Below are positions 1 to 12,240 of a stretch of 64,000 bases of DNA, piece after piece. Source of the stretch: Capsicum annuum. Taxonomy: Eukaryota; Streptophyta; Magnoliopsida; Solanales; Solanaceae. Location: the NCBI RefSeq assembly GCF_002878395.1, contig NC_061114.1:147565229-147629228 (forward strand). The letters are read 5' to 3'. Each line of letters starts with the position of its first letter. Position 1 is the first letter of the stretch. The notes beneath the pieces are model-generated. The model did not search any database, had not been told where the DNA came from, and was given only the letters and a program-made list of their open reading frames with translations. The translations under genes and the position numbers were made by a program.

Positions 1-522
1 ATTACCCTGCTTCAAATTGATAAACTCATGAACCTTAGCTCCTCTAAACTCTAGGGGGAAGAATTTTTCTAAGAAAGCAGTGGCAAACTCCTCACACTCC
101 ATCGACCCTACAGAAAAATGTTGATCCTTCTTTCAGTGCTTAACCCAGATAAGAGCTACAGCCTATAACTAATATACATCCAACTCTGCACTCTCACTCA
201 AAGTGATACCTATGATATCTATCATATTCTGCAGCATGTACAGAAACTCCTGCAGATCCTCCTCGGACCTGTACCTAGAAAACAAAAAAGGATTCATCCG
301 AGATAAATCCTAAATCCTAATTGTGGCTTATTTACCATTAGATTGGCTAGAGAAATAGCCTGCTAGTTGTTCTGAGCAGCTACAGAATAGGCTAGGGTTT
401 CAAAATTGGCTCGAAATTTGGCGTGAGAGACATGATTATTTAAGGGATCTTCTTGAACAAGTGGTGGTGCCGGCTGATCCCTGTTCCTTCTTTCGTTGTT
501 TTTTTTGGGAGGAATTATTCAT
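1..522 (-). pseudogene. L gag fragment (retrotransposon capsid), N-terminal part
   Basis: Minus-strand translation gives the retrotransposon-gag capsid signature, including FFPLEFRGAKVHEFINLKQG at about 1-60, the conserved end of the first half of gag. The family packages element RNA into virus-like particles. A possible ATG is the complement of 520-522, but its frame leaves the gag frame at a run of eight T (499-506), so a homopolymer indel probably broke the start. In-frame stops also occur. The C-terminal half lies outside the window. Confidence 0.75.
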
Positions 523-737
523 AAATGGAATGAAGGATGAGTTAGCATGAGGAATTAAATAGAACTTATGCTATTTATCATGACATGAACACTTAAATAA
601 GGAAAACTTTTCTAAAACATCTTGTAGCCTCTTACCCATAAGTTTGGCACTCTTTATACCATGAACAAGACTCTACTCAACTCGACTTTCAAATACCCTT
701 GGACACTTTGAAACGTTAGGATCTGATCCTAAATTTT
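523..737 (-). other. L untranslated leader with decayed primer binding site
   Basis: This stretch lies between gag and the LTR and has no coding signal. Around 718-735 it carries a decayed complement of the initiator-Met tRNA primer site seen intact in other elements here. It also keeps the leader theme (tggcactcttta near 645-656) that recurs in the leaders of N and array A. Confidence 0.5.
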
Positions 738-3010
738 TTCGTGATCCAAGGCTACCCTAAGTTGAGAAAATACTGCTTACAGCCATAAGTGACCACAAGC
801 TAATCCATGAACTGGTACCTGCTGTGAGCACTAAGTAAAATAGTAATACAACACATGTGTTGAAGATAAGCTAATAAGATACTATAAATCTAAATAATGA
901 AATACATTACAACGACATGTCTTATATATCTAAAAAATAATGGAAATGAAATGGTCTATCTGAAATAACTAATAAAACTGAAAGAACTAACTAATTGTCT
1001 AAAATCTTCTAAACATCATAGGGAGTTGATGGGACATGCCCCTAAATAACTCTGACTGACTAAACATAAGGAAATACTAAAATAACTGAGAAAACATATC
1101 AGGTCCTTGATGGATAAGGACTCACCACTACTTCTTCTATGTAATGTTGAGCTATCTAAGAATAGTTGTGAAACTAAGCTTCTGAACCTATGTTATGAGA
1201 AAACATAGCTCAAATTAAAAGTATGTGACTTGTGCTTTGAATGCACTGGTACGTGAGAAAAGGACCAACTAGAATACATGAGATAACTAAGAATGAATGA
1301 ATGAACATGTAATATCTAAGAATGCAAGACTAAGCATAATTATGTTTCTGGGATAATCTGTAATCTGAAATACTGAATTCTATGTAACTAAAAATCTGTA
1401 TGCTTTGGTCAGGCAAACCTAAGCTACGACATACTTAACACTGACTGAGATTGTTGGAGGTTTTATGTAACCGACAAGCGCTAATATGAGAAAATAGGGG
1501 TCCAACATGAAACCCAAGTTGAAAGGTCATTAATACCATGCCACGGGTACTAACACTAGCTATGTAGATCAACTAAACTAGTGTCCCAAAGGACTAGGGA
1601 GTCTCCCTCTACCGGCAGGTGCTCTCATGAGATATGTATCAACCCTCAACTGGCAGGAAGATATCTCAAACTTCTCTTTCTGCATAGTTCTAGAACTCAG
1701 GGACTGCTACTAAAGGTCACACCCTCAACTGGAAGGGGAGTCCCGATACCTGGATCTGCTTAATGTTAAATCCTACTCCCAACTAAACTGACATTGGTAC
1801 TGAACTAAACTAAGTACAACTGGATATTATTTTTAATAGTGCTTATCATTATCATAAATATCTGAGTACAATAATAATATTCATGGCTTAGCTGTCTTAT
1901 TCCTTAAAAATCTAAAATTATGTAAAACACATTGGTGTCAGGTGTTTATAACCCTCCAACACTGAATAATCATAAAATACAATATCAAAGGTTAAAACTA
2001 TAGCATGGAATCATGGTTCAAAGACCCAAAACGTGTACATTTCACCAAACGAGTGAGAATCATGAAATTAAACATGAGAATGTGCTAAACATAAGGAAAC
2101 AACATGATTACATGGCTAAATTTATAATTTGATATTGCAAAATGAAATTCACTTGAACATGACATAGGGAAATGTAGTTTAAAACATGAATTAGCCTAAC
2201 CTTTCATGGGTTCATTGGTGGACATTAAATTGTGTTTAATTACTAAGGAAATACATGAATTTAACCCATCTTGAACATATAAAATTTCATAATAAAGAAG
2301 GAACCCATATTTTAATCAAAGAGAAGATTTTTGGGCTCAATGGGTGAATGGATCCCATCGATGAAAGCCTCATATACTTTAATTGTTAGTTTCTTGATGA
2401 TTTATTGGACTTGGGAGCTTTAACTCGTGGATTCTTAAGGAAAAAACTTGGGTTTTCTTCTTAGGAAGGAGGAAGGTTTCTTGTGAGTAATTTTGAGTGA
2501 AAGGGGTAAATAATGTCCCTATGGATTCCCCAAATCATGTTATGGATGAATTGGATTGAGGGTAAAATACTTACTTGCCCATTGATTTCATTAATCAAAG
2601 ATGTGGATGGGAGAAAGCAATGCGCAAAAACCCTCTCTCTAAAGGAGAAAGCAACACACCACGTCACTTACTCGGGTGGAGAAAATAATATGTAGTAGAC
2701 CTTATCCCCATGGGAGAGACCAACGCGCTGCAGGCTTATCAAGTTGGCTCATTATTTAAGCTATCCAAACATGTACTAAACCTCATTTGAAAATCCCAAA
2801 ACTCTATTAAGACATACTACCAACCTTCTTCAACTTGAATCAACTCAAAAACCAATGTCTCAAGGTCGGGAAGACCAAAATAAAAACCCATGAAGTTTAG
2901 GGGTCTTGAAAATGATTAAGTCCTTAACATTAAGTGAAAATTTCAAGCCTTGGACCCCTTAAGCATGCAACTACAACTAAACCAAACTTAGGATCTTACG
3001 GGGTATTACA
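738..3010 (-). repeat. LTR of element L
   Basis: About 2.27 kb. The minus-strand start TGTAATACCCC at 3010 downward is clear; the opposite end near 738-741 is eroded. It holds the conserved LTR block at 1511-1550 (a gtcat-taatacc-atgccacgggta theme) that also occurs in K, G, H and I. Short ORFs inside (for example 1581-1763 and 2461-2695) are not supported as genes. Confidence 0.7.
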
Positions 3011-3120
3011 TAACTAATTTGAGTTTTTTATTGATTATAATCATCGGTTTAAGTCTGGCTATTGATTATATTTACCGATTCAAGTTTGGATATAAATATT
3101 ATGTTATGATGAGATACTTA
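3011..3120. other. Spacer between LTRs L and M with a 31-bp direct repeat
   Basis: AT-rich sequence between two LTR starts. It contains an imperfect 31-bp tandem duplication (3030-3060 and 3061-3091, each beginning attgattata). No coding or PPT signal is seen. It may be a remnant of the sequence into which L and M inserted. Confidence 0.45.
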
Positions 3121-4800
3121 TGTAACACCCTATGATTTTTGTCCTTGAAAATTTTCTAAAATTTTATTCCACAGTCCTAGATACAACTCCCTTTATGAGT
3201 TATAGCGGGTCTTGATGAGTCGTAGGAACTTGGTCACAACTTAACAAGAACAAGTGGATTAGTATTCTACTCTGAGTATGAATGTCTCTCAACTAGTAAT
3301 TAATACTTCAAACGAGTCATAACGACTAAGTCATAAGGTGTCTAGAAAAATTGTCCCAATAATATGTCTTTATTACAACTCGAGGCCACGAGTCATAAAA
3401 ACTCATGACGAGTCATTACGTCCCAGTCGTAGGGTGTCCAGTGTATTATCCCAAATTGTTATATTGAGTATGAGAAATTTTTATGAAACGTTAAGTATGG
3501 TTATGTGAAATACCTTGGATTTTTAACCTGAGAAAATTCTTCATTTTGAGTTCATTGGACATCATACGACTTATGGGTACTAGTCGTATGATGTGTTACG
3601 GTTTAGGGTCCCTCCACTAATATGGAAAATAGTATGGTTTGGCTATATTCCATCCAAGGTACCTTTAGGCATCTAACTAGTCATAGGATTGTATAAGAGT
3701 GGTATAGTACTAAATTACATGATGTCCTATGTCTAGCATAGATGATTTAGCCTAGGGTACGATTTAAGAGGGTACCAATCGTATGATTGGATATGACTTG
3801 GTCTATGAACTCGTATGTTGGAAAGTATTGGAGTCCAAGTTTATGCCTAGGGTACTAGTGGTTTGTACTACTCATATGTTTGTGTATGAGCTAAGGGGGT
3901 AGTCATACCCTCCTATGCACGTTTTACATCTTTTAAGATGAGGACATTTTAGACATTTCCCACACCAACACCCTTTTTTACCACATAATATAACATGTTA
4001 TGGCCTTCCATAAAACACTTTGAAATATCAAAACACATCAAAATCCTCTCTAAAAAGGTTTTGATTCACTAAACATTGAATTGAATTAATGGCTTTAAAT
4101 ATATAATGGGTTCGAGTCCCAAAGTCGATTAATAATAGTGATGGCATGTTATATGCTTGCAGGTGGCGTTGGTATGATGATACCAATTAATTTCCTTTTG
4201 GAAGTAATTTTCATAATGGTTGTGTATGTGAAATGGTGGTTTTAAATTAGGCTTTAAAGAGGGATGTGTAGCAGGGTTGTGAAAGTGGAGTTCGAAGGAC
4301 TAAAACTGAAAACTGTGCTAGTCAGTGCCGGTCTTTTATGATCAGGTGGTTTGAGTCCCCCGAATGAATATATGAATGGGAGTTTAGAGTCCCCCCATAA
4401 TAATTATATTGGTGCTTAAGTCAACTTGATTATGGTGGGAGGTTCGAGTCCCTCATATAGGCAGATAAGGTTTTGGATATTCTCTGGTTCATATAGGTGG
4501 ATTGGAACAGTAGGCACTATTTTATCCTTATCATTGAGTTACATTCTAGCACTCAAACTGCTAACAGTCTCTGATGCTGTATCACCACATGATGCAGTTT
4601 CTGGTTACAACCTTACACCTTCTACTCATTGATTAGACTAAGGAACAACTTGCGTTGACTTGAAGTAGTGAGCTTTCTCACTTCAGAAGCCTCAATTTCT
4701 TGCTTTGATTTTTCTTATGCGTTTATTACTATAGACTTTTAAATTGATTTTGGATATGGTCGGGGGCATAATACAACTTGACTGTGTCCCTAATTCTCTA
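3121..4800 (+). repeat. LTR M, plus strand, truncated
   Basis: Starts TGTAACACCC at 3121, like the LTR of D at 27203. It carries many short ACGAGT/AGTCGT motifs in both orientations, among them a perfect 13-bp inverted repeat at 3559-3594. It ends near 4800 without the expected CA end or primer site, where minus-strand integrase sequence of N begins. It is either a truncated 5' LTR or part of a solo LTR. Confidence 0.65.
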
Positions 4801-5290
4801 TAGAATAATTAGTCCTCACGAGTAAGAAATGATCATACTCGGTCATCCTATCCACGTTGACCAAAATTGAATCAAACTTACCATGGGACAACGGAAGACC
4901 AGTAATGAAATCAGTATTAATCACTTCTTATTCCCACACAAGGAACTTCATTACTTGGTACATACCACCAGGACTCAGGTTCTCTACCTTCACTTGTTGG
5001 CAAACCATGCATTTAGCCACAAAATTTGCCACATCCCTCTACATGTTATTCCCCTAGTAGATCTCTTTCAAATGATGGTAAGTCTTTATCAAACCAAGAT
5101 GAACCATACACCTCGACTCATAAGCCTCAACTAAGATCCTCTCCTGCAACCCATTAACATCGGGAAACACAGTCTACCATTGTACCTCAATATACCATCA
5201 CCACCGATCTCAAAAGCCAGGAATTTATGTTAACGCATATCATTCCTGGTCTACATCAAAATAGGATCCCAAATCTTCCTCTCCTTCAGC
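4801..5290 (-). pseudogene. N integrase fragment (zinc finger and first core segment)
   Basis: The minus strand encodes the integrase HHCC region with Cys-x2-Cys (VAKCMVCQQVKVE) near 4990-5030. The first catalytic-Asp segment follows at about 4840-4920 (a DFITGLP-type motif). The family inserts element cDNA into chromosomes. The second Asp, the Glu and the C-terminus are absent because the sequence ends at the junction with LTR M. Several in-frame stops. Confidence 0.65.
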
Positions 5291-5960
5291 TTTAAACCAA
5301 GAGATGACTTTACTATCTCATGAACAATCACACCACCATCCACAAAATATAAAATATGAACTATAAGATTATTCAAATGGTCAATATTCTTCACAAAACC
5401 TCACAATTCCTCATCAACATGAGATAAGCTCCCTATGGATAACCTTCTAAGATAATAAGCAACCATATTAGCTTTACCTGGGTGATAATAGTGGATCATG
5501 TCGTAGTTTTTGCATAACTCAAGTCATCTTCTTTGCCTGAGATTTAACTCCACTGGGGTAAACACATACTGCAAGCTCTTATTAATGTAATATATGTCAA
5601 AATTAACTCTATAAACGTAATAGAACCAAGTCATCGAAGCGAAGACCACCACCTATATCTCTAGGTCACGAGTCAGATAGTTCTTCTCATGCACCTTAAG
5701 ATGCTTAAAAGTATATGCCACCATATTCCTATGTTGCATCAACATAAAACCTAGTCATACATAAGACACATCATAATAAACAACAAACCCATCAACACCC
5801 TTGACTAGGATCAAAACTATAGTAAAGTCAACTTACCCTTCAACTTCTCAAAGCCACCCTCACAACAACCAGACTATAATACTTTCCCCTTCTTTTGAGT
5901 CAACTAAGTCAATGAAGTAGTGATCGAAGAGAAACTCTCCACAACCCACCTATAATGCAT
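5291..5960 (-). pseudogene. N RNase H region, decayed
   Basis: Lies between RT and integrase as expected for Ty3/gypsy. Minus-strand sequence matches the RNase H regions of A1 and A2 base for base over long stretches, for example around 5650-5710 (the ELAAVVF-type segment). There are multiple stops and frameshifts. The family degrades the RNA strand of the RNA/DNA hybrid. Confidence 0.6.
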
Positions 5961-6740
5961 GGCTAAACCCAAGAAACTCCAAATATCAATTTGAATCGTG
6001 GGTCTTGTCTATTTTTGAATAATAGTAAATTTCTGTGGATCCACCATGATCCCCTCACATTAAAGAACATCACTAAGAAAAGTAACATTATTCAACAAAA
6101 ACTCACACTAGGAAAATTTAGCATATAAAAGTTGATCTTTTAGAGTCTACAACACTATATGGAGGTAATTGGCATAATCCTCTTTACTCTGACAATACAC
6201 AAAAATGTCATCAAAAAACACAATGATGAATGGTCTAGAAATTAATTGAATACCTGATTCATAAGATCCATAAATACCTCTAGGGAATTAGTAAAACCAA
6301 AAAACATCACCAAGAATTCATAATTGCCATATCTGGTATGAAAAGCAGTCTTAGGGATATCAACCTCCTTAATCTCCAACGGATGATAACCTGACTGAAG
6401 ATCAATCGTAATAAAGTAATTTACACCCTAAAGCTAGTCAAATATGTTCTCAATCCTAAGAAGAGGATACTAATTCTTAACCATCATCTCATTCAACTAG
6501 AGATAATCTATACACAATCAAAGGGGAAAATCCTCTTGCACACAAAGAAAATAAGAGCACCCCACTTAGAAAACTAGTGTGAATAAAACCCTTATCAAGA
6601 AAATCTTTCAACTACTCCTTAAGTTCCTTTATCTAGGCCATAGCCATCATATATGGAGGGATAGTGATAGGATGACTATTCGGGAGAAGCTCAATCCCAA
6701 AGTCTATTCCTTATAGGGAGGAATACCTGGAATATCGTCA
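5961..6740 (-). pseudogene. N reverse transcriptase, decayed
   Basis: The minus strand carries the RT palm with the catalytic box as FFDD near 6200-6215 (family form YVDD or FIDD), so both Asp codons survive. The fingers region with a KKDGS-type motif is near 6520-6560, and the PPYMMAM-like start of RT is near 6640-6660. Frameshifts and stops split it into short ORFs. Confidence 0.65.
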
Positions 6741-7400
6741 GAGAAAACCATTAGAAAATCATTAACTATAGGAATTGATTGCTAAGAAATGCTATTAATA
6801 TTAGATTCCCTAATGCAAGCTAAATTGTATAAACATATTTTGGTATTAAACTTTTGGACTCATGAAAAAGAAATAAACCTTTCCTTAGGTACTAGGGAAG
6901 TCTCTTTCCATTCTATAGCCAGCTAATTAGGAAATTTGAAAATGACCTTATGAGTCCAACATTCTATAGAGGCATAACATGAAAGGAGTCTATCCACCCC
7001 TAAGATATTATCAGATAGTAACATGTCAAACTCTGTTAGATCCATTAACATCTCCCTTCAACAAATAGATTCTACACAACCCCCATAGATACTTCTAGAT
7101 AAAATAGATTTACCTACAAGGGTAGACAGAGAAAATGATCAGGAATGCACCCAGGACTGAAGTATAAATGAACAACCACATATGGAGTGACATAAGAGAG
7201 ACTAGACCTCATATCAATTAAACAATAAATATCATGAGAGAAGATCTTAAATGTACCAGTGACAATATTGTGTGATGCCTCAGACTCTTGATGGGTGATG
7301 ATGTCAAAGAGATTATTTCGGCCAGTGCCTATACTAAAAGTTGCACCCTTTGGTGCAAGAGCTAATGACGTAGCAACTGGAACTTTATTTTCCCTAAATG
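6741..7400 (-). pseudogene. N protease and protease-RT linker, decayed
   Basis: Position between zinc knuckle and RT, and similarity to the A1 and A2 protease region, support this call. Minus-strand sequence around 7150-7250 matches the retropepsin-like segment of the other copies. The active-site triplet is not readable with confidence. The family cleaves the gag-pol polyprotein. Confidence 0.5.
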
Positions 7401-8606
7401 CAACACTAGATGGTCAATGCCGCTATGTGTGACCAAGCTTGCAACACATAAAGAACTTCTTCTTGCCTCATCATACACTCCATGATGTACCTTACCATAA
7501 AAATGAGAAGGAGGATAATATGGAGACAAATGAGCTCTACTAACTTGCGACTAGGAACCCTCTGCCCTATACCCACTGTCAGCCTAGAATCGACAATTAC
7601 TGGATCACTTATGATATAAAGCACTAGCCATATAGTAGGAACCAAAATTTCCCAATTTCCTTAGATTACTATTTTCCATCTATACCATTATTCTATTGGA
7701 CTCCAGTCTCCTCGAAATACCAAAATTTCTTACAATGCCTCTCCCTTATACCAGCTTGTTTTTTCTTTTCACCTTTAACTTGCTGCCTCTAAACCATAAG
7801 CCAAGTGATACCCATGTCATTATTATGCATTATCGCCTTGCACTCTAAGAACCAGTCCTCGGACAACCCATAAGAAAATTTCCTTATCCTAGCACTCATG
7901 TAAGACACTAGATTGAGAGGATAATAGGACAACTGATGAAATTTTAGGGCATACTCTTTCAAAGTCATCCTACCTTATTTTATATTCACAAACTCCTCAG
8001 CATTTGCCTCCCTCAACTATTGAGAATAGAAGTGATTAAGAAAAGAACCTCATATGTCATACCATGTAGATATCTCAGCATCATCTTATCTCGGTTGTTC
8101 CCACTCCTCATACCACTAATGTGCCACATCTATCAATTGATATGCAAAAAATTCCATGACCTCAAAGTTACAAGAATGCATCACTTAAAATATTGATTCC
8201 ATCTCATCTATGAACCCTTAAGGATCCTCCTTAACTTTATATCTAGTACTGTTTGGGGGATTCAGCATTATGAACTGGCCAACTATAGTGACCTCAAAAT
8301 ATGAAACAACAGAACAAACACGATCAGGCTGATATGACTAAGAAATCACTAGCTGAGTTACCAGATAAATATACTGATGAAACTCGACATTAGAAATGTC
8401 TCCTTCGGGTGGTGGGGCTTGACCATCATCAGCTCAAGGGGCCCTAGAAGGATAAGTAGAAATTGGTGGAACTCTATAAGAGGCCGTATAATTAGAAGTT
8501 GGGGCCCTAGACTTAGTTTGAATTTCATAAGTAGGACAAATTTGATCACATTATCCTCGGATGGGACAGAAGAGGTTCCATCAGTATTAGATCTTCGGGG
8601 AGGCAT
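7401..8606 (-). pseudogene. N gag with zinc knuckle, decayed
   Basis: The start is the ATG complementary to 8604-8606. It is followed by PPRRSN, a typical gag opening in this group, and lies about 210 bases inside the primer site. The capsid region runs to about 7900. A knuckle remnant (CCKLGH) lies near 7410-7450. Frame changes occur after about 20 codons, and several stops interrupt the capsid. The 88-codon ORF at 8358-8624 holds the true start but leaves frame. Confidence 0.65.
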
Positions 8607-8803
8607 GATTAGAAATGTGAACAAATAGATATTAGAGGAGTTTTAAGAACTGTAACTCTGTAGCCCAAAACTTGAATACAAGCAAGGAAAATATTTCAAA
8701 ATGCCTCGTTCTCTTTCCTTTATAAGTGTGGCATTCTACATACCCATAAAAGTGACTCTACTTGACTAGACTTTGTGGACACCTAATTGACCATGAACCT
8801 GGG

Positions 8804-8818
8804 GCTCTGATACAAACT
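8804..8818 (-). promoter_or_regulatory. N primer binding site (initiator-Met tRNA)
   Basis: The plus strand reads gctctgatac followed by aaactt. Its complement matches the TGGTATCAGAGC primer site with one change. It sits directly inside the LTR end TGTCATGACC at 8819. Confidence 0.75.
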
Positions 8819-10256
8819 TGTCATGACCTGAACTAGGGCCTGGTCATGATGAGTATCGCAAATCCTCCAAGGACCAAAGACCACCTTTTCAACTTAGCCA
8901 AATAGAACATAATAATGCTAACAACAAATGAATTATGAATATATAATAAGATAAATTAATGTAAGCTCAAAGGAGTTTAAGAATATCCCCAACAATACAC
9001 AGTCTACATTAATCCACAAAGCCTCTAGCAAAACAAAATAAATCTAAGTTGGGACATTCCCCGAATGATAGCCAAAAACAAGTCCCAAGAAAAATTTAGT
9101 ATAATAGATAAACCAACAAGAAATGACCTTTTGAAAGAAGGTGGCTCACAAATTCAAGCTGATTACTGACAACCTGAAAATCCTATTACTGTGTAGAAAG
9201 AGCACAAGTGTCTTCGTGTCCTGCATCACACGAGGATGCAACATCTAAAAATGGTTAGTAGATTAAGCGCTAGCAGATAATGTAGGTATAAGAGGTAAAA
9301 TAATGTCATGATCCACAGTTTAAAATCATTCTAAATCATTTCATACTACCATACACAAATACATACACACATACACGCACATACAACGTGCACACACACA
9401 TATAAATAAATCATACTAGGATATGGAACAAGGTTTAGCATGAACTTTAAAACCTTAACCCAGACTGTGTGGATAAACTATCAAGAAAAGAGACCCACGA
9501 GCTATATGTATTCAGCTCCCCCCTAGCTGGAAGGGTCAAAAACATGTAGCTAAATAAATTAGAGAATAATTATAAGTACATACGTACCATGGGGAACTAA
9601 AACTTCCCGATAATATGTCAATAGAGACTTAAAAAGCTAGTTCTTTCAAATAGGGGACTAAAACCACCCAATCATGCAATAAGGAGGACTCGAACCACTT
9701 GTGAATTGTGTATTCATCATACCCAAGTGCCAAACCAAAATCATCAAATTGGTGGAAATCATGACTCCTTATTTTATTCACCATACCCATGCATCCCACA
9801 TGTTCAGCACCATTAATAAAGAAAAAAATATGCATAACAAATCATGGGAAAAAATTTAAGAATCAACCACGCAAAAGCCCTTAACTCATATCAAAATCCA
9901 TGAAAATATTGCATAAGAAAACATATAAATTCATGCCTTAATGTAAGACAACTTAAGGATAGAGTCACATGCCAGATAGTATCACAAATATGGAGGAAAT
10001 TCACCCTTGGAATCTCTAGACAATCAACCTTAAGAAACCCTAGGTATTTTTTGACCTAGGGATTTGAGACATTAAAGAGAGTGTTTTTATTTCTTAAATG
10101 ATTAAATAATGCCCAAAAGGTGTTTTATGGTTGTGGGTCTTAAATAGGGAAAGAGGTAATTTACTAACATGCCCACAGTTAAAAGCTTAAAATTTATCGT
10201 CAGTGAAAACTAGTAACTATATGACTCATAGGGTCTCCTTACTTGTAGTCACCATG
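8819..10256 (-). repeat. 5' LTR of N, interrupted by LTR K
   Basis: Begins at the primer-site side with TGTCATGACC, the same end type as array A (TGTCACGACC). Its outer part is lost at 10256, where LTR K starts. About 1.44 kb remains. It includes an AC-rich microsatellite at 9353-9410. ORF 9629-9835 is not a supported gene. Confidence 0.7.
9353..9410. repeat. AC-rich microsatellite
   Basis: Imperfect (AC)n / (ACAT)n run inside the LTR of N (cacaaatacatacacaca-type units). Confidence 0.8.
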
Positions 10257-12240
10257 TGTAACGCCCCAAGATCCCATCCTAGGACGTCACACGATGCTTA
10301 TGACCCTAAAGGACCACAAGCTAACCCTTTACTGATATTTATACCTGTGCACTGCATAATATCTGGAACAAATGTGGAAACTAACCATAAGGTTCAACAC
10401 ATCTAAACATACTCAGAACTGAAAACTGAATACTAATATAGCCATCTGAAAAGCCTCTAAACTATCTGAACTGTGGAGTTGATAAGATATGTCCCCAACT
10501 AACTCTGTCTACTACAAATATAAAAAAAGTCTAATGCCATAATAGTATGCTGAAACACGTCCTCGAAAAAAGAGGACTCACTACTATGACTACTGCTGCT
10601 GACTGGGACTAAACTGCTGAGGAAACTTTGGGTCTTGTGCCTCTGAACCTATGGTACCAAATAAAATACCATAGTGCAAATGCGTTAGTACAGGAATATA
10701 CTGAGTATGTAGATGAGGTAAGGATAAATGCAAAGGCTCATGTATGCATAATATCTAAATTGGATAATCATGAAAATGCCGTGTGAGAACACATGCATGA
10801 ATGCACAGATCATAATCATAATCATCGCGACTCAAGATACTGAAACTCGGATACCACTTTACTGTAGACTAAACTCACTACTGACATTGAGATACTTAAT
10901 CACTGACTCATCTAATACTGATAACTGAGGATCTGGATATACTTACATGAAGGACTAAATTCTGAGCTTACTGCTTTCAACTGATAGGATTAGAGATCAA
11001 CCTCTCTAAAGGATGATGTCAGAAACTATTATCAATGATAAGAAATATTAATATATCTGAATCTGACAACAAGGATACTCAATAGGATCTGAGACTGTGA
11101 ATTAAGCCTGTCTGGTAGCATACCTTTGAATATGATATCAAATAACTATATATGAGATCAAGCCTATCTATCGGGATGGTCTATGAATCAATGGAACTAT
11201 CTGAGTTCCTCATAAAGATAGATGACTATATCTAACATTCCTAATTTCTGAAGATTAATACTGAAGCTGAAACTATAACTGTAGGAAGTAGTTACTTAAC
11301 CTACATGCCCTAACTTACCACAGATGGGGTCTAACCTATAACCCCAGCTGGAAGAGTGTCAATACCGTGCCAAGGGTAAAGACCTCTGTCTGGTCAATCC
11401 TCTCTGATGGATAACTCTTACCAGGCAGTCAACCTAAGGCAATATAATAGTCAAATACTCTCTCTCTGGAGGTGACAACGTTTGCCTGATGGTGACTCCT
11501 ATATTATATGATAGTTATGTAGTTCTGGAGGCCAAGGTTTGCTACTAATAACTTCAGCCTCTCTCTATCTAATAGAAAGATCCGCCATTCCTTCCCTCAC
11601 TCGATGCTAGTTTCTACTCCAAACTGAAAGAACCTGACTGAATTTTTAACTGAACACAACTGAACTGAATCTGATACTAATCATGTTTCTCAAAAGATCT
11701 GACTTACGATAAGAGATCACTTAGTTCCATATCTGACGAACACAGTATTGAATCACGATATCTAACTGACGATACATAGCTTAAATAGATTATCCGTTCA
11801 CTTCCAATATTAGAATTGAACACTTACATAGTATTGGATCTGAGCTTATTACAGGACTGAGGCTATATCACTAGCGATACGGAGATTACAGAGATAACTG
11901 AGATTTGTGAGCTTTCTTAAGTTCTGCAACTATCTAAGGATACAAAGTTCAATAGTTCATTAAGTTTTGAGAATCATGGCTCGACTAGATTTATAGACAA
12001 CACCTAGATTATCGAGAATAAATACCCCAAGGACTCGATAACTTAAAATAAAGCATAATCATTACTCCATCACAACCATTCATTCATTATCATCATCAGA
12101 ATCATTCATTCATCATCACAGTCATACATTCATCATCATTATCAATAAAGAATCTCTTAAAGTATTTACGAATCATATCCTATGTTCATCCTCCCAATCA
12201 CTAAGACTTCACTTTGAGCATTTAAAGATCATAAACATAT
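10257..12240 (-). repeat. LTR K, minus strand, cut by array A
   Basis: Begins TGTAACGCCCC at 10257, inside the LTR of N. It carries the conserved LTR block (gtgtcaataccgtgccaagg, 11356-11375) and the R-like block (about 10645-10690) shared with J, H and I. It stops at 12240, where LTR1 of array A begins. The rest of K is not found on the far side of the array. No coding potential. Confidence 0.7.
12060..12150. repeat. ATC/ATTC microsatellite tract
   Basis: Imperfect (ATTC)n and (ATC)n units inside LTR K, just before the array A insertion point. Confidence 0.75.

Larger units (their letters stand above)
1..3010 (-). mobile_element. Element L, partial Ty3/gypsy retrotransposon (gag + 5' LTR)
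   Basis: Read on the minus strand, this is the 5' end of a Ty3/gypsy element: an LTR at 738-3010, a degenerate primer site and leader, then gag running off the window at position 1. The LTR start reads TGTAATACCCC on the minus strand, the usual start for these families. Protease and pol would lie before position 1. The low-coordinate LTR edge is eroded and uncertain by several bases. Confidence 0.8.
4801..10256 (-). mobile_element. Element N, 3'-truncated Ty3/gypsy chromovirus-like copy
   Basis: In minus-strand order: LTR (8819-10256, itself cut by LTR K), PBS, gag starting MPPRRSN, zinc knuckle, protease, RT, RNase H and the first part of integrase. The integrase C-terminus, chromodomain, PPT and 3' LTR are missing; the sequence jumps to LTR M near 4800. 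All domains carry many stops, so this is an old copy. Confidence 0.8.

Noticed and set aside
1581..1763. 60-codon ORF in the L LTR.
   Set aside because: Short, no recognisable content, and inside an LTR with matching non-coding relatives.
8377..8628. 83-codon plus-strand ORF.
   Set aside because: It is the antisense shadow of N gag, whose minus-strand start MPPRRSN is recognisable.
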